A stretch of 64,000 bases of DNA from Polynucleobacter sp. IMCC 30228 (GTDB taxonomy: Bacteria; Pseudomonadota; Gammaproteobacteria; Burkholderiales; Burkholderiaceae): contig NZ_JAJVCS010000002.1 of assembly GCF_021395205.1 (NCBI RefSeq), positions 310,001 through 374,000 on the forward strand, in the 5' to 3' direction. Shown in pieces: positions 38,728 to 46,921 of the stretch; position 1 is the first letter of the stretch; each line of letters begins with the position of its first letter. Made by a program: the position numbers and the translations under genes. Under the pieces are notes generated by a model that made no database searches, was not told the origin of the DNA, and was given only the letters and a program-made list of their open reading frames with translations.

Positions 38728-40821
38728 CTAGGAATTGGAAAATTGAGCCATCAGGACATTTTGGCCAATAATGGGTTTTTGCTTGGCCTTGGCATGCAGT
38801 TGTTGGTAACTGCCGTCGGAGTTCATTTGCCACGCAGAGGCATTATCAGAAAGTAGAACTTTTAAGCCTTCTTGAATGACTTTTTGTTTTAAAAAAGCAT
38901 CTTTAATTGGAAATGCCACCTCAACGCGGCGTAAAAGATTACGCTCCATCCAATCAGCACTAGATAAATAGACTAATTCATTACCGCTATGATAAAAATA
39001 ATAAATGCGATGATGTTCTAAAAATCTGCCAATAATCGACCGTACTTGAATATTGTCGGATAAACCTTTTACACCTGGCTTAAGGGCGCACACACCCCGA
39101 ACAATAAGTTCAATTTTGACACCCGCTTGAGAGGCCTTATACAACTCTTCAATGATAGTGGGCTCTAATAGGGCATTCATTTTTGCTATGATCAGGGCTT
39201 TTTTTCCATCCCGTGCAGCACGTGCTTCAGTGCGTATCAGTTTAATCAGTTCGCTTAAGAGAGTAAATGGGGCCTCAAGCAGTTCCTTGGTTTTGGATTG
39301 CAAGCCAGTGCCCGTTAACTGCTGAAAAAGTTGATGAGCATCGCTTGTCATATCGGGATTGCAGGTCATCAGACCAAAGTCAGTGTACAGTTTTGCCGTG
39401 CGGGGATGGTAGTTACCGGTGCCCAAATGAACGTAGCGTTGTAAGATATATTTTGGTGCCGCTTTACTCGAACTAGAATTGATACTGGGTATGATTTCGC
39501 GGCGCACGATTAACAACATTTTAGCGTGGCATTTATGACCCACCACGCCGTAAACTACGTGCGCGCCCACGGATTCCAGTTTAGATGCCCAATTAATATT
39601 GGTTTGCTCATCAAAGCGCGCTAAGAGCTCGAGCACTACAGTAACTTCTTTACCATTGCGAGCCGCTTCCATCAGCGCCTCCATTACGGGTGATTCATCA
39701 CCTGTGCGGTAAACCGTTTGTTTAATGGCTAAGACATCTGGGTCTTGGGCAGCTTCCCGCAGTAATTGCAAAACCGGCTCAAAACTCTCGTAAGGATGAT
39801 GTAACAAAATATCACCCTGATGAATTTTATGAAAGAGCGACTCATCAGGAATAGCTTTTAATACGGCAGCTTGATAAATCGGAAATTTTAAATTCGGCCG
39901 CTCGATGAAATCGGGTATTTGCGAGAGTCGTACTAAATTAACGGGCCCATTAACGCGGTAACAATCTGTTACTTCTAATTGAGTGGATAGGCGCAGGAAT
40001 TCTAATAATTCGCTCGGGGTATCTGCTGATACTTCCAGCCGTACTGCATCCCCCAAATGGCGGGTTGGCAGTTCGCCTTGCAAGGCTTCGCGTAAATCAG
40101 TAGCCTCATCATCTGAGACAAATAATTCTGAATTTCGTGTTACTCGAAAGGCATGAGCTTGTAAAATAGTTAAGCCTGGAAAAAGTTCAGCTACAAAGGA
40201 TTGCACCAAAGCAGAAAGCAAGACAAAAGAATAATCACAATCAGAAATTCGCTTAGGAATTTGAATAACTCGAGGTAAAGCACGCGGCGCCTGAACTACG
40301 GCTAAGTTGGCATCACGACCAAAGGCATCTTTACCAGTTAAAGACACAATAAAATTTAAACTTTTATTCCCAACACGTGGAAAAGGATGCGCGGGATCGA
40401 GAGCAATTGGAGTTAGGAGAGGTAGTATTTCTGCACGAAAAAAATCGTTGGCCCAACGACGTTGCTGCACTGTCCAATCTTCGCCCCTTAAGAAACGGAT
40501 ACCAGCGGTTGCCAATTGGGGAATAATGATTTTTTGATAAATCTCATATTGGCGGGCGACCAAGTGATGGGAATATTCAGCCACCCGTTGGTAGCAATCT
40601 TGAATCGTTAGGCCATCTGGCTCAAGTTTAAGGGGCTGGCTTAATAGCTGTTCTTTAAGCCCCGAAACCCGCACTTCAAAAAACTCATCTAAATTATTAG
40701 AAACAATGCTTAAAAAGCGCAAGCGCTCAAGTAATGGGTTTTGGGGGTCTTCAGCCTGTGATAAGACCCGTGAATTGAATTCCAGAATACCGATTTCACG
40801 GTTGAGAAGGGGGGTCACCAT
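38728..40821 (-). CDS. ppk1: Polyphosphate kinase 1
   Basis: Makes polyphosphate from ATP. The 697-residue protein opens with LNREIGILEFNSRVLSQAED. It has the nucleotide-site stretch HHPYESFEPVLQLLREAA near 345 and AIKQTVYRTG near 372. Two catalytic-histidine regions are present: VGHKCHAKMLLI and RYVHLGTGNYHPRTAKLYTD (the autophosphorylated His corresponds to H435 of the E. coli enzyme). The C-terminal domain is complete. It is first in a minus-strand run (ppk1, CYTH-CHAD, two ppk2) and divergent from ppx. Confidence 0.96.
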   Translation of the reverse strand: MVTPLLNREIGILEFNSRVLSQAEDPQNPLLERLRFLSIVSNNLDEFFEVRVSGLKEQLLSQPLKLEPDGLTIQDCYQRVAEYSHHLVARQYEIYQKIIIPQLATAGIRFLRGEDWTVQQRRWANDFFRAEILPLLTPIALDPAHPFPRVGNKSLNFIVSLTGKDAFGRDANLAVVQAPRALPRVIQIPKRISDCDYSFVLLSALVQSFVAELFPGLTILQAHAFRVTRNSELFVSDDEATDLREALQGELPTRHLGDAVRLEVSADTPSELLEFLRLSTQLEVTDCYRVNGPVNLVRLSQIPDFIERPNLKFPIYQAAVLKAIPDESLFHKIHQGDILLHHPYESFEPVLQLLREAAQDPDVLAIKQTVYRTGDESPVMEALMEAARNGKEVTVVLELLARFDEQTNINWASKLESVGAHVVYGVVGHKCHAKMLLIVRREIIPSINSSSSKAAPKYILQRYVHLGTGNYHPRTAKLYTDFGLMTCNPDMTSDAHQLFQQLTGTGLQSKTKELLEAPFTLLSELIKLIRTEARAARDGKKALIIAKMNALLEPTIIEELYKASQAGVKIELIVRGVCALKPGVKGLSDNIQVRSIIGRFLEHHRIYYFYHSGNELVYLSSADWMERNLLRRVEVAFPIKDAFLKQKVIQEGLKVLLSDNASAWQMNSDGSYQQLHAKAKQKPIIGQNVLMAQFSNS

Positions 40822-40845
40822 ATTTTTTGGTTATATTTCATTAAT

Positions 40846-40863
40846 GTGTCACTTTTATTTCAT
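40846..40863 (+). promoter_or_regulatory. Weak Pho-box-like site between ppk1 and ppx
   Basis: GTGTCAC, spacer TTTT, ATTTCAT: the 11-bp spacing is right, but only 5 and 4 of 7 half-site bases match. It points toward ppx. Much weaker than the pstS and ppk2 boxes. Confidence 0.3.
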
Positions 40864-40903
40864 AATATAAGCTTATCTCTTATTTTTCACTGGTTTAGCT
40901 CTT

Positions 40904-42442
40904 TTGCCCACTTCCCCTAATATTTCTACCCCGCTGGGCTCTAATCTAATCGCTGCAGTTGATTTAGGCTCAAATAGCTTTCGTATGTTGGTGGCTCAGC
41001 CAATTAATACCTCCTCTGGCACCCAATTACGCCCAATTGATACCTTGCGTGAATCTGTAAAATTAGCCGCGGGTTTAACCGAAAATAAATTATTAGGTCA
41101 CGATGCTTACCAGCGGGGCCTCAATGCAATTCATCGATTTGGTGAGCGCTTGCGCGGCTTTGATCCCAGCAAAGTCAGGGCAGTTGCAACCAACACTTTA
41201 CGGGTGGCACGTAATTCAGCAAACTTCATTGCTGATGCGGAGCAGGCTTTAGGGTTTCCAATTGAAGTGATTGCTGGGGTTGAGGAGGCGCGCTTAATTT
41301 ATATTGGCGCCTCACATGAAGCTTCAGCTGTGCAGGGCAATCGCTTGGTGGTAGATATTGGGGGTGGTTCAACCGAATTTATTATTGGCGCGGGTTATGA
41401 CCCGCAACTTTTAGAAAGTCTTTATATTGGCTGTGTATCGCATAGCATGCAATTTTTCCCTAAGGGGGCAATTGATGCGCACGCTTTTAAGGAAGCTGAA
41501 TTAGCCGCTCAACGTGAAATTCAGGTGATCTCAGGTGCCTTTTTAAAAGCAGGCTGGCGACAGGCAGTTGGCTCTTCCGGCACCGCTAGAGCTTTAGCCG
41601 ACTTAATTATAGAAAATAATTTAAATGACAAAGTTAACCACCCTGAAGGCTTAATTACACGAGAAGGCTTAAAACAACTTAAAAAGCTTTTACTCCAATT
41701 TGATAATGTTGGTGAAGTTGAATTACTTGGTCTTAAAGATGATCGGCGTTTAGTTTTACTTGGCGGGCTGTCGATTATGTTGGCAGTATTTAATGAGCTA
41801 GGAATTGATTCGATGGAAGTAACCGACGGCTCCTTACGCATCGGGGTACTCTATGATTTACTAGGTCGTGCTCAGCATCACGATATGCGCTTTGTAACCG
41901 TTGAGCAATTTATGCAGCGCTATACTGTTGATCGAAACCAGGCACAGCGAGTTGGTAAATTGGCTACCGATTTTTTAGAGCAGTTACCCAAGCCGAACCT
42001 AGAAAATCGCAGTGATAATTTGGCGCTAATAGAGTGGACTGCTAATTTACATGAAATTGGTTTATCGATTTCGCATAACGGCTACCATCGGCACTCTGCA
42101 TATATTGCGGGTAATGCCGACATGCCTGGCTTTTCGAAAAAAGATCAAGCGCGCCTAGCAACCTTACTATTGGGTCATACGGGTAAGCTAGGAAAATTAG
42201 CGACTAGTGAGGGTTTTTTAGATTGGCGCATGCTCTTTAGTTTGCGCTTGGCTCACGTGTTAAGTCGGGGACGAATCGATGCCGATTTACCGGCTGTTAA
42301 AGTTTCACTCGAAGATGATGGATTTGTTGTGAGCTTACCCAAAGCTTGGGCTAATGACCATCCTTTAACTGAATTTAGTTTAAAAAAAGAAGCTTTAGAA
42401 TGGGAGCGTATTGGCCGTAGTTATCGAATTAAATTGAAATAA
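40904..42442 (+). CDS. ppx: Exopolyphosphatase (Ppx/GppA family)
   Basis: Degrades polyphosphate from its ends to phosphate. The 512-residue protein has the actin-like ATPase-fold motifs AAVDLGSNSFRMLVAQ near 17, VVDIGGGSTEFIIG near 148 and GSSGTARALA near 222, plus a C-terminal helical HD-like region (WTANLHEIGLSISHNGYHRH near 383). The length fits Ppx rather than the shorter GppA-only form. The start is TTG 40904. Divergent from ppk1 across 82 bp, so synthesis and breakdown share a control region. Confidence 0.93.
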   Translation: MPTSPNISTPLGSNLIAAVDLGSNSFRMLVAQPINTSSGTQLRPIDTLRESVKLAAGLTENKLLGHDAYQRGLNAIHRFGERLRGFDPSKVRAVATNTLRVARNSANFIADAEQALGFPIEVIAGVEEARLIYIGASHEASAVQGNRLVVDIGGGSTEFIIGAGYDPQLLESLYIGCVSHSMQFFPKGAIDAHAFKEAELAAQREIQVISGAFLKAGWRQAVGSSGTARALADLIIENNLNDKVNHPEGLITREGLKQLKKLLLQFDNVGEVELLGLKDDRRLVLLGGLSIMLAVFNELGIDSMEVTDGSLRIGVLYDLLGRAQHHDMRFVTVEQFMQRYTVDRNQAQRVGKLATDFLEQLPKPNLENRSDNLALIEWTANLHEIGLSISHNGYHRHSAYIAGNADMPGFSKKDQARLATLLLGHTGKLGKLATSEGFLDWRMLFSLRLAHVLSRGRIDADLPAVKVSLEDDGFVVSLPKAWANDHPLTEFSLKKEALEWERIGRSYRIKLK

Positions 42443-42470
42443 AAACTAGCCAAGTAAAAGTCAACTATTC

Positions 42471-43400
42471 TTAGCTGCCAAAGAAGTGCTTTGCATAACG
42501 TGGGTTAATTTCATTAAGGCGCAAAATGGTGAGCACATCTGCGGTATTGAATTGAGGGTCCCAAGCCGGGGCACTACAAATTTTGGCGCCTAGCTTTAAG
42601 TAGCCTTTAATTAGCGGTGGCGGTTCGACCTCTAAGCCGCCATTTAATCGCTCTAAAGGTAGCGGAACATGAGGAAATGCATGATTTTCAATTGGCGCCA
42701 TCTGTTCATTTTTTAATGAATTGAATAAGCTCGCAGCAAAATGACCGCCATCCGCCATTGGGATGCTGGCACAGCCCAACATAATTTCATATTGATGTAA
42801 TTGCATGTATTGGGCTAGACCGCTCCACAAAGCCATAATGACTGCGCCAGAGCGGTAATCAGCATGTACACAAGAACGTCCTACCTCAACTAATTTAGGG
42901 CGTAAATGATTCAACCGAGTGAGATCAAATTCGGAGTCGGAATAAAGGCGTCCGATTTCCTGTGCTTTATGGGGCGGTAAAACACGGTAAGTACCAACCA
43001 CCTGAAGGCTTTCTTGATCGCGTATCAGTAGGTGCTCGCAATACGCATCGAACTCATCGATATCTAGACCCGTGCTATTAGGAGACAATTGCGCACCCAT
43101 CTCCTCAGCAAATACTGAATAACGTAAGCGCTGGGCCTCACCTATTTCTTGTGAGTTGATGGCCCATGAAATTTGTAGCGTAGGCTTTTTTGATTTTACT
43201 GATTTTATATTGGGCTCAAGGATTTCAACTTGAGCTAATAGAGATGCTCGCGATTTAAGAGCAAACTTCTTACCAAATAGTTTTTTTGCAATCTTTTTAG
43301 AAAAGATCTTTTTTAGGGGCTTTAATTTTTTCCCCCACCTTGCTTTATCGAAAACAATTAGACTATCTAAATGAATAAATGGATTTGGAACTTCTTTCAT
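42471..43400 (-). CDS. olsB: Ornithine-acyl-ACP N-acyltransferase (OlsB-like, GNAT fold)
   Basis: OlsB joins a 3-hydroxyacyl chain to ornithine, the first step of phosphorus-free ornithine lipid synthesis. The 309-residue protein has the OlsB pattern: EAQRLRYSVFAEEMGAQL near 92, DIDEFDAYCEHLLIRD, VVGTYRVLPP, EVGRSCVHADYRSGAVIMALW near 172 and LGCASIP. The first 75 residues are a very basic Lys-rich extension, possibly for membrane contact. Last gene of the minus-strand unit started by the plcP-like gene. The family is clear; the amino-acid substrate is inferred from the family. Confidence 0.8.
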   Translation of the reverse strand: MKEVPNPFIHLDSLIVFDKARWGKKLKPLKKIFSKKIAKKLFGKKFALKSRASLLAQVEILEPNIKSVKSKKPTLQISWAINSQEIGEAQRLRYSVFAEEMGAQLSPNSTGLDIDEFDAYCEHLLIRDQESLQVVGTYRVLPPHKAQEIGRLYSDSEFDLTRLNHLRPKLVEVGRSCVHADYRSGAVIMALWSGLAQYMQLHQYEIMLGCASIPMADGGHFAASLFNSLKNEQMAPIENHAFPHVPLPLERLNGGLEVEPPPLIKGYLKLGAKICSAPAWDPQFNTADVLTILRLNEINPRYAKHFFGS

Positions 43401-43429
43401 AAGAAAAATCTTTCAATATTTAGTCGAAA

Positions 43430-43825
43430 TTAATTAATAAAAATCGGAATAATTATCGTAAGCCAAATTAATAAGGCGAATAATAGTGTCAGCATGACTG
43501 CCGCCGAGCCAAAATCCTTAGCTCTTTTAGAAAGATCATGATGCTCAAATGAAATACGGTCAATTGCAGCCTCAACGCTAGAATTTAATAGCTCAACCGT
43601 TAGCACCATCAGCAAAGATCCGACCATTAGTGCTTTTTCAAGATGGGTAGCGGGAATTAAAAGTGCAATTGGGGTAAGGATAATTAGCAAGGTAAGTTCT
43701 TGTCGAAATGCACTTTCCTCCTGAAATGCATAAACAACGCCGCACCAAGAATTTTTAGCTGCATGCCAAGCACGGGAAATACCCCGATTACCCTTATGAG
43801 GGTTTTGATTGATGTGATATGGCAT
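43430..43825 (-). CDS. dgkA: Diacylglycerol kinase (prokaryotic DgkA family)
   Basis: Phosphorylates diacylglycerol to phosphatidic acid in the inner membrane. The 131-residue protein has three helices (about 48-64, 69-83 and 108-129). Conserved DgkA sequence is present: FQEESAFRQE, VELLNSSVEAAIDRIS and SKRAKDFGSAAVMLT. ATG 43825 is preferred to an in-frame TTG two codons earlier. Its place downstream of the plcP- and agt-like genes fits recycling of the diacylglycerol that PlcP releases. Confidence 0.92.
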   Translation of the reverse strand: MPYHINQNPHKGNRGISRAWHAAKNSWCGVVYAFQEESAFRQELTLLIILTPIALLIPATHLEKALMVGSLLMVLTVELLNSSVEAAIDRISFEHHDLSKRAKDFGSAAVMLTLLFALLIWLTIIIPIFIN

Positions 43826-43841
43826 TTTCAATTGGGGATAT

Positions 43842-44870
43842 TCACGCTAAAGCGGTTTGATGTAAGTCGGGATTTGGAACGGGCTGAAGATGACTTGCAA
43901 ATTGTTCAGTTGCGGCACGCCAGGAGAATTTTTCTGCATGTTCACGAGCGCGCTCCCGAGGAATTTTAAGGGCCTGTAGGCAGGCTTCTTTTAAATCTTC
44001 ATGCATTACGCCAGCATTCGATTTACCAAGCACATCAATTGGGCCAGTTACTGGGTAAGCTGCTACTGGCAAACCGCATGCCATTGCTTCGAGCAAAACT
44101 AGACCAAAAGTATCTGTTTTGCTGGGAAATACAAAGACATCGGCGGCAGCATAAACTTGAGCAAGCTCAACTTGATCAAGTACACCTAAATAATGAATTT
44201 CAGGATATTTTTGCTTAATACCTGCTAATGCAGGCCCATCGCCGACAATCCATTTTGAGCCTGGCAGATTGATTTCTAAAAAGGCATTTATATTTTTTTC
44301 AATAGCAACTCGTCCGACATAAAGATAAATTGGGTGGGCTGAATTGAGCACTTTAGAGGGTTGCATTTTAAAAATATTGAGGTCAACACCGCGCGACCAT
44401 AAAACTACATTAGCAAAACCATACTTTTCAAGATCATTTTTAACCACTATCGTTGGCGCCATTACAGCCATAGAAGGTTTGTGAAACCACCTTAAAAAAC
44501 GATAGGTGATGCCCACCGGAATTTTTGTGCGCGCTTGAACATATTCAGGAAAACGCGTGTGATAGGCTGTAGAAAAGGGTAAATGATTACGTACCCCGTA
44601 GGCGCGGGCTGCCAGACCTAATGGGCCTTCAGTAGCAATATGCATAGCATCAGGTGAAAATTCCTTAATTCGTTCAGCTAATTTTTTACCTGGAAATAAG
44701 GATAAAGAAATGTCGGGGTAAGTAGGGCAGGGGATGGTTTTAAATTCTTGGGGAGTAATCATATCGACCTGATGCCCCATGGCAATAAGTTCAGACCGAG
44801 TTTGCTTTAAGGTGCGCACTACGCCGTTTACTTGTGGTTCCCATGCATCTGTAATGATCATGATTCTCAT
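43842..44870 (-). CDS. Family 4 glycosyltransferase, Agt-like diacylglycerol glycosyltransferase
   Basis: A 342-residue GT-B enzyme: DAWEPQVNGVVRTL near residue 8, HIATEGPLGLAARAYG near 76, TAYHTRFPEYVQAR near 101, the nucleotide-sugar part VGRVAIEKNI near 193, and KTDTFGLVLLEAMACGLPVAAYP near 253 (the E-x7-E region). In phosphate-starved bacteria, Agt uses diacylglycerol to make glycolipids and is encoded with PlcP. Here it overlaps the plcP-like stop by 4 bp (ATGA), so that pairing is the main evidence. The sugar donor is unknown. Confidence 0.72.
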   Translation of the reverse strand: MRIMIITDAWEPQVNGVVRTLKQTRSELIAMGHQVDMITPQEFKTIPCPTYPDISLSLFPGKKLAERIKEFSPDAMHIATEGPLGLAARAYGVRNHLPFSTAYHTRFPEYVQARTKIPVGITYRFLRWFHKPSMAVMAPTIVVKNDLEKYGFANVVLWSRGVDLNIFKMQPSKVLNSAHPIYLYVGRVAIEKNINAFLEINLPGSKWIVGDGPALAGIKQKYPEIHYLGVLDQVELAQVYAAADVFVFPSKTDTFGLVLLEAMACGLPVAAYPVTGPIDVLGKSNAGVMHEDLKEACLQALKIPRERAREHAEKFSWRAATEQFASHLQPVPNPDLHQTALA

Positions 44871-45673
44871 GCGAATACCTCATTTGGAAGGGTTGATATT
44901 GGTTCTAATGGTGGATCGAGTGAAAGTACTGGGTCGCCTTTAATTTGCGGCCAATGAATAATTTTTAATTCACCGGTGTTGGTCTCAACTAGAGCAGTAA
45001 GGCTTTCAACCCAGTCGCCATCATTGCAATAAAGTAGTCCATCTATGTGCCGAATTTCGGCTTTATGAATATGTCCACAAACGACCCCATCGCAATTGCG
45101 CATGCGCGCTTCGCGGGCCATCATATGTTCATAGTCGGCAATAAAACTAACGGCATTTTTTACTTGGTGCTTTAAATACTGCGATAAAGACCAGTATTGC
45201 AAACCCATCTTCATGCGAATGTGATTGAAGTAACGGTTCATGTGAAGAATGAGGGTATAAAGGCTATCGCCAACGTACGCCAGCCACTTGGCGTATTGCA
45301 TTACTCCGTCAAAGAGATCGCCATGAGTAATCCACAGTTTTTTCCCATCGGCTGTCACGTGAATGCATTCTTCTACTACCTTGACGTCTCCAAATGAGAG
45401 ACCAAAAAATTGGCGGGCACTTTCATCATGGTTGCCAGGGATGTAAATTACTTCAGTACCTTTACGGGCTTTGCGTAGTAATTTTTGTACGACATCATTA
45501 TGTGATTGTGGCCAATAAAATGATTTTTTTAAGCGCCAACCATCGATAATATCGCCGACCAAATAAAATGTATCTGCTTCGTTGTGCTTCAGAAAATCGA
45601 GAAGGTAGTCTGCTTGGCACCCTGATGTTCCGAGGTGCACATCTGAAATCCAAATAGCTCTGTAGTGCTGCAT
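44867..45673 (-). CDS. plcP: PlcP-like metallophosphoesterase (phospholipase C of the LpxH superfamily)
   Basis: In known systems PlcP removes the head group of phosphatidylethanolamine or similar lipids under phosphate limitation, leaving diacylglycerol. The 268-residue protein has all metal motifs: ISDVHLG (D, H), VGDIIDGW, PGNHDE, ITHGDLFDG and CGHIHKAE. The stretch YWPQSHNDVVQKLLRKARKG resembles PlcP more than LpxH. Automated annotation often calls this family UDP-2,3-diacylglucosamine diphosphatase, which is the alternative. The overlap with the agt-like gene and the upstream Pho half-sites favour PlcP. Confidence 0.72.
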   Translation of the reverse strand: MQHYRAIWISDVHLGTSGCQADYLLDFLKHNEADTFYLVGDIIDGWRLKKSFYWPQSHNDVVQKLLRKARKGTEVIYIPGNHDESARQFFGLSFGDVKVVEECIHVTADGKKLWITHGDLFDGVMQYAKWLAYVGDSLYTLILHMNRYFNHIRMKMGLQYWSLSQYLKHQVKNAVSFIADYEHMMAREARMRNCDGVVCGHIHKAEIRHIDGLLYCNDGDWVESLTALVETNTGELKIIHWPQIKGDPVLSLDPPLEPISTLPNEVFA

Positions 45674-45708
45674 GGAAGTTCATTAGGCCACCGAGTTATG
45701 TAAGTAGC

Positions 45709-45737
45709 ATGACAGTTTCGTGTCATTTTTATGACTT
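45709..45737. promoter_or_regulatory. Pho-type half-site array between the plcP-like and acyltransferase genes
   Basis: Three TGTCAT-type half-sites stand at strict 11-bp steps with alternating orientation. CTGTCAT reads on the minus strand at 45709-45715, GTGTCAT on the plus strand at 45720-45726, and AAGTCAT on the minus strand at 45731-45737, with 4-bp spacers. A normal Pho box has tandem half-sites. The two minus-strand sites are 22 bp apart in the direction of plcP. Confidence 0.6.
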
Positions 45738-45747
45738 GTTTGAAATT

Positions 45748-45753
45748 TATGAT
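45748..45753 (+). promoter_or_regulatory. Candidate -10 box for the acyltransferase gene
   Basis: TATGAT ends 6 bp before the ATG at 45760. If used, the transcript would begin at or next to the start codon (leaderless). No ribosome site is seen. Confidence 0.35.
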
Positions 45754-45759
45754 TGCTGA

Positions 45760-46557
45760 ATGGCTAATTCATTTTCATTTTCAATCATCTTTACCTTAAG
45801 TAGAATTACTTGGCATATTATTCGCGGCATGCTGACTCTCTGTTTTCTATTTCCTTTTCTTAGTAGCAAGGCGAAAGAGCAGCAGATTCAAAATTGGGCG
45901 CTTCAGTTGCTAACTTTACTAGGCATACGCTTGCATTTAGTTAACGCAGACTTTTTTCCAAAAGAGCCTTGTTTATTAGTTGCTAATCATATTTCCTGGG
46001 TTGACATACAAGCGATATTGGCATTTCAACCCATGCGTTTTGTTGCTAAGTCAGAAGTTGCTAGGTGGCCACTTTTTGGCTGGATGGCAATTCAATTGGG
46101 TACTTTATTCGTTCGCAGAGATAGCGCATTTCATGGTCGAAAAGTAGCGCAGGATATGCTGCCGATTCTTCAGCAGGAAAGTATTTGTATATTTCCTGAG
46201 GGCACTTCTACTGACGGCACTGTAGTTTTATCCTTCAAAACCAGTTTATTCGAGGCGGCTGTGCTGGGTAATGCACCTGTTTCGATGGTGGTGATACGGT
46301 ATTTTAGGGATGCATCGAATGGGCCTCAGCCCTCAAGTGCAACTGCTTTTATTGGTGAAATGGGGTTAATAGAGTCTATCTTTAAGATTTTGCAAGCGAG
46401 ACCCTTATTGGTTACGCTTGAGTTCTTGCCAATAGCCCCAACAGGCTTAGACCGTAAAGGCTTGGCAGAATTTACGCACAGCCAAATTGCAGCCAAAATC
46501 ACTGAAAAATTGCCCAATGCTCCTAAATTAGACCTTCTAGCTTCAACTTTACGGTGA
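45760..46557 (+). CDS. Lysophospholipid/1-acylglycerol-3-phosphate acyltransferase family protein (OlsA/PlsC-like)
   Basis: Transfers an acyl chain to a lipid acceptor at the inner membrane. The 265-residue protein has one N-terminal membrane helix (about 20-36), the catalytic motif NHISWVD (His 77, Asp 82), [17 protein letters not shown] near 100, and the acceptor motif FPEGTSTDG near 147. It is divergent from the plcP-agt-dgkA-olsB unit. Since olsB lies in that unit, the likely role is OlsA, adding the second acyl chain to lyso-ornithine lipid. PlsC activity is the alternative and cannot be excluded. Confidence 0.75.
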   Translation: MANSFSFSIIFTLSRITWHIIRGMLTLCFLFPFLSSKAKEQQIQNWALQLLTLLGIRLHLVNADFFPKEPCLLVANHISWVDIQAILAFQPMRFVAKSEVARWPLFGWMAIQLGTLFVRRDSAFHGRKVAQDMLPILQQESICIFPEGTSTDGTVVLSFKTSLFEAAVLGNAPVSMVVIRYFRDASNGPQPSSATAFIGEMGLIESIFKILQARPLLVTLEFLPIAPTGLDRKGLAEFTHSQIAAKITEKLPNAPKLDLLASTLR

Positions 46558-46590
46558 AATTGCGTAGCCCATGTAAAATAGCTAGCTTGT

Positions 46591-46667
46591 CGGGGCGTAG
46601 CGCAGCCTGGTAGCGCATCTGCTTTGGGAGCAGAGGGTCGAAGGTTCGAATCCTTTCGCCCCGACCA
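46591..46667 (+). tRNA. tRNA-Pro (UGG)
   Basis: A 77-nt cloverleaf: acceptor CGGGGCG pairs with CGCCCCG, D-stem GCGC/GCGC, anticodon stem TCTGC/GCAGA with loop TTTGGGA (anticodon TGG), T-arm GAAGG-TTCGAAT-CCTTT, and encoded ACCA end. Confidence 0.97.
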
Positions 46668-46699
46668 TGATTCTTTAGTCCAGCAGTTCGTGTTTCCAT

Positions 46700-46778
<79 letters not shown>

Positions 46779-46921
46779 AATCAATAAATAATTGGAATTA
46801 CCTTGGTTAATTGTGATCTATTGAGCCAATCATGGTCGCGCTTGAGTAGCGTAGGGTTCAGCTTAACAAGGCGTGGGGATCTGTCAGATAAAACAATTTT
46901 GGGATAATTAAACCTAGCGGT

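Noticed and set aside
40846..40863. A Pho box controlling ppk1 and ppx
   Set aside because: Only about half the bases match, so it is listed as a weak feature and not used as evidence for Pho control of these genes.
44867..45673. LpxH (UDP-2,3-diacylglucosamine diphosphatase) of lipid A synthesis
   Set aside because: The metal motifs fit both, but the YWPQSHNDVVQKL stretch and the coupling to a glycosyltransferase gene favour PlcP. LpxH is kept as the alternative.
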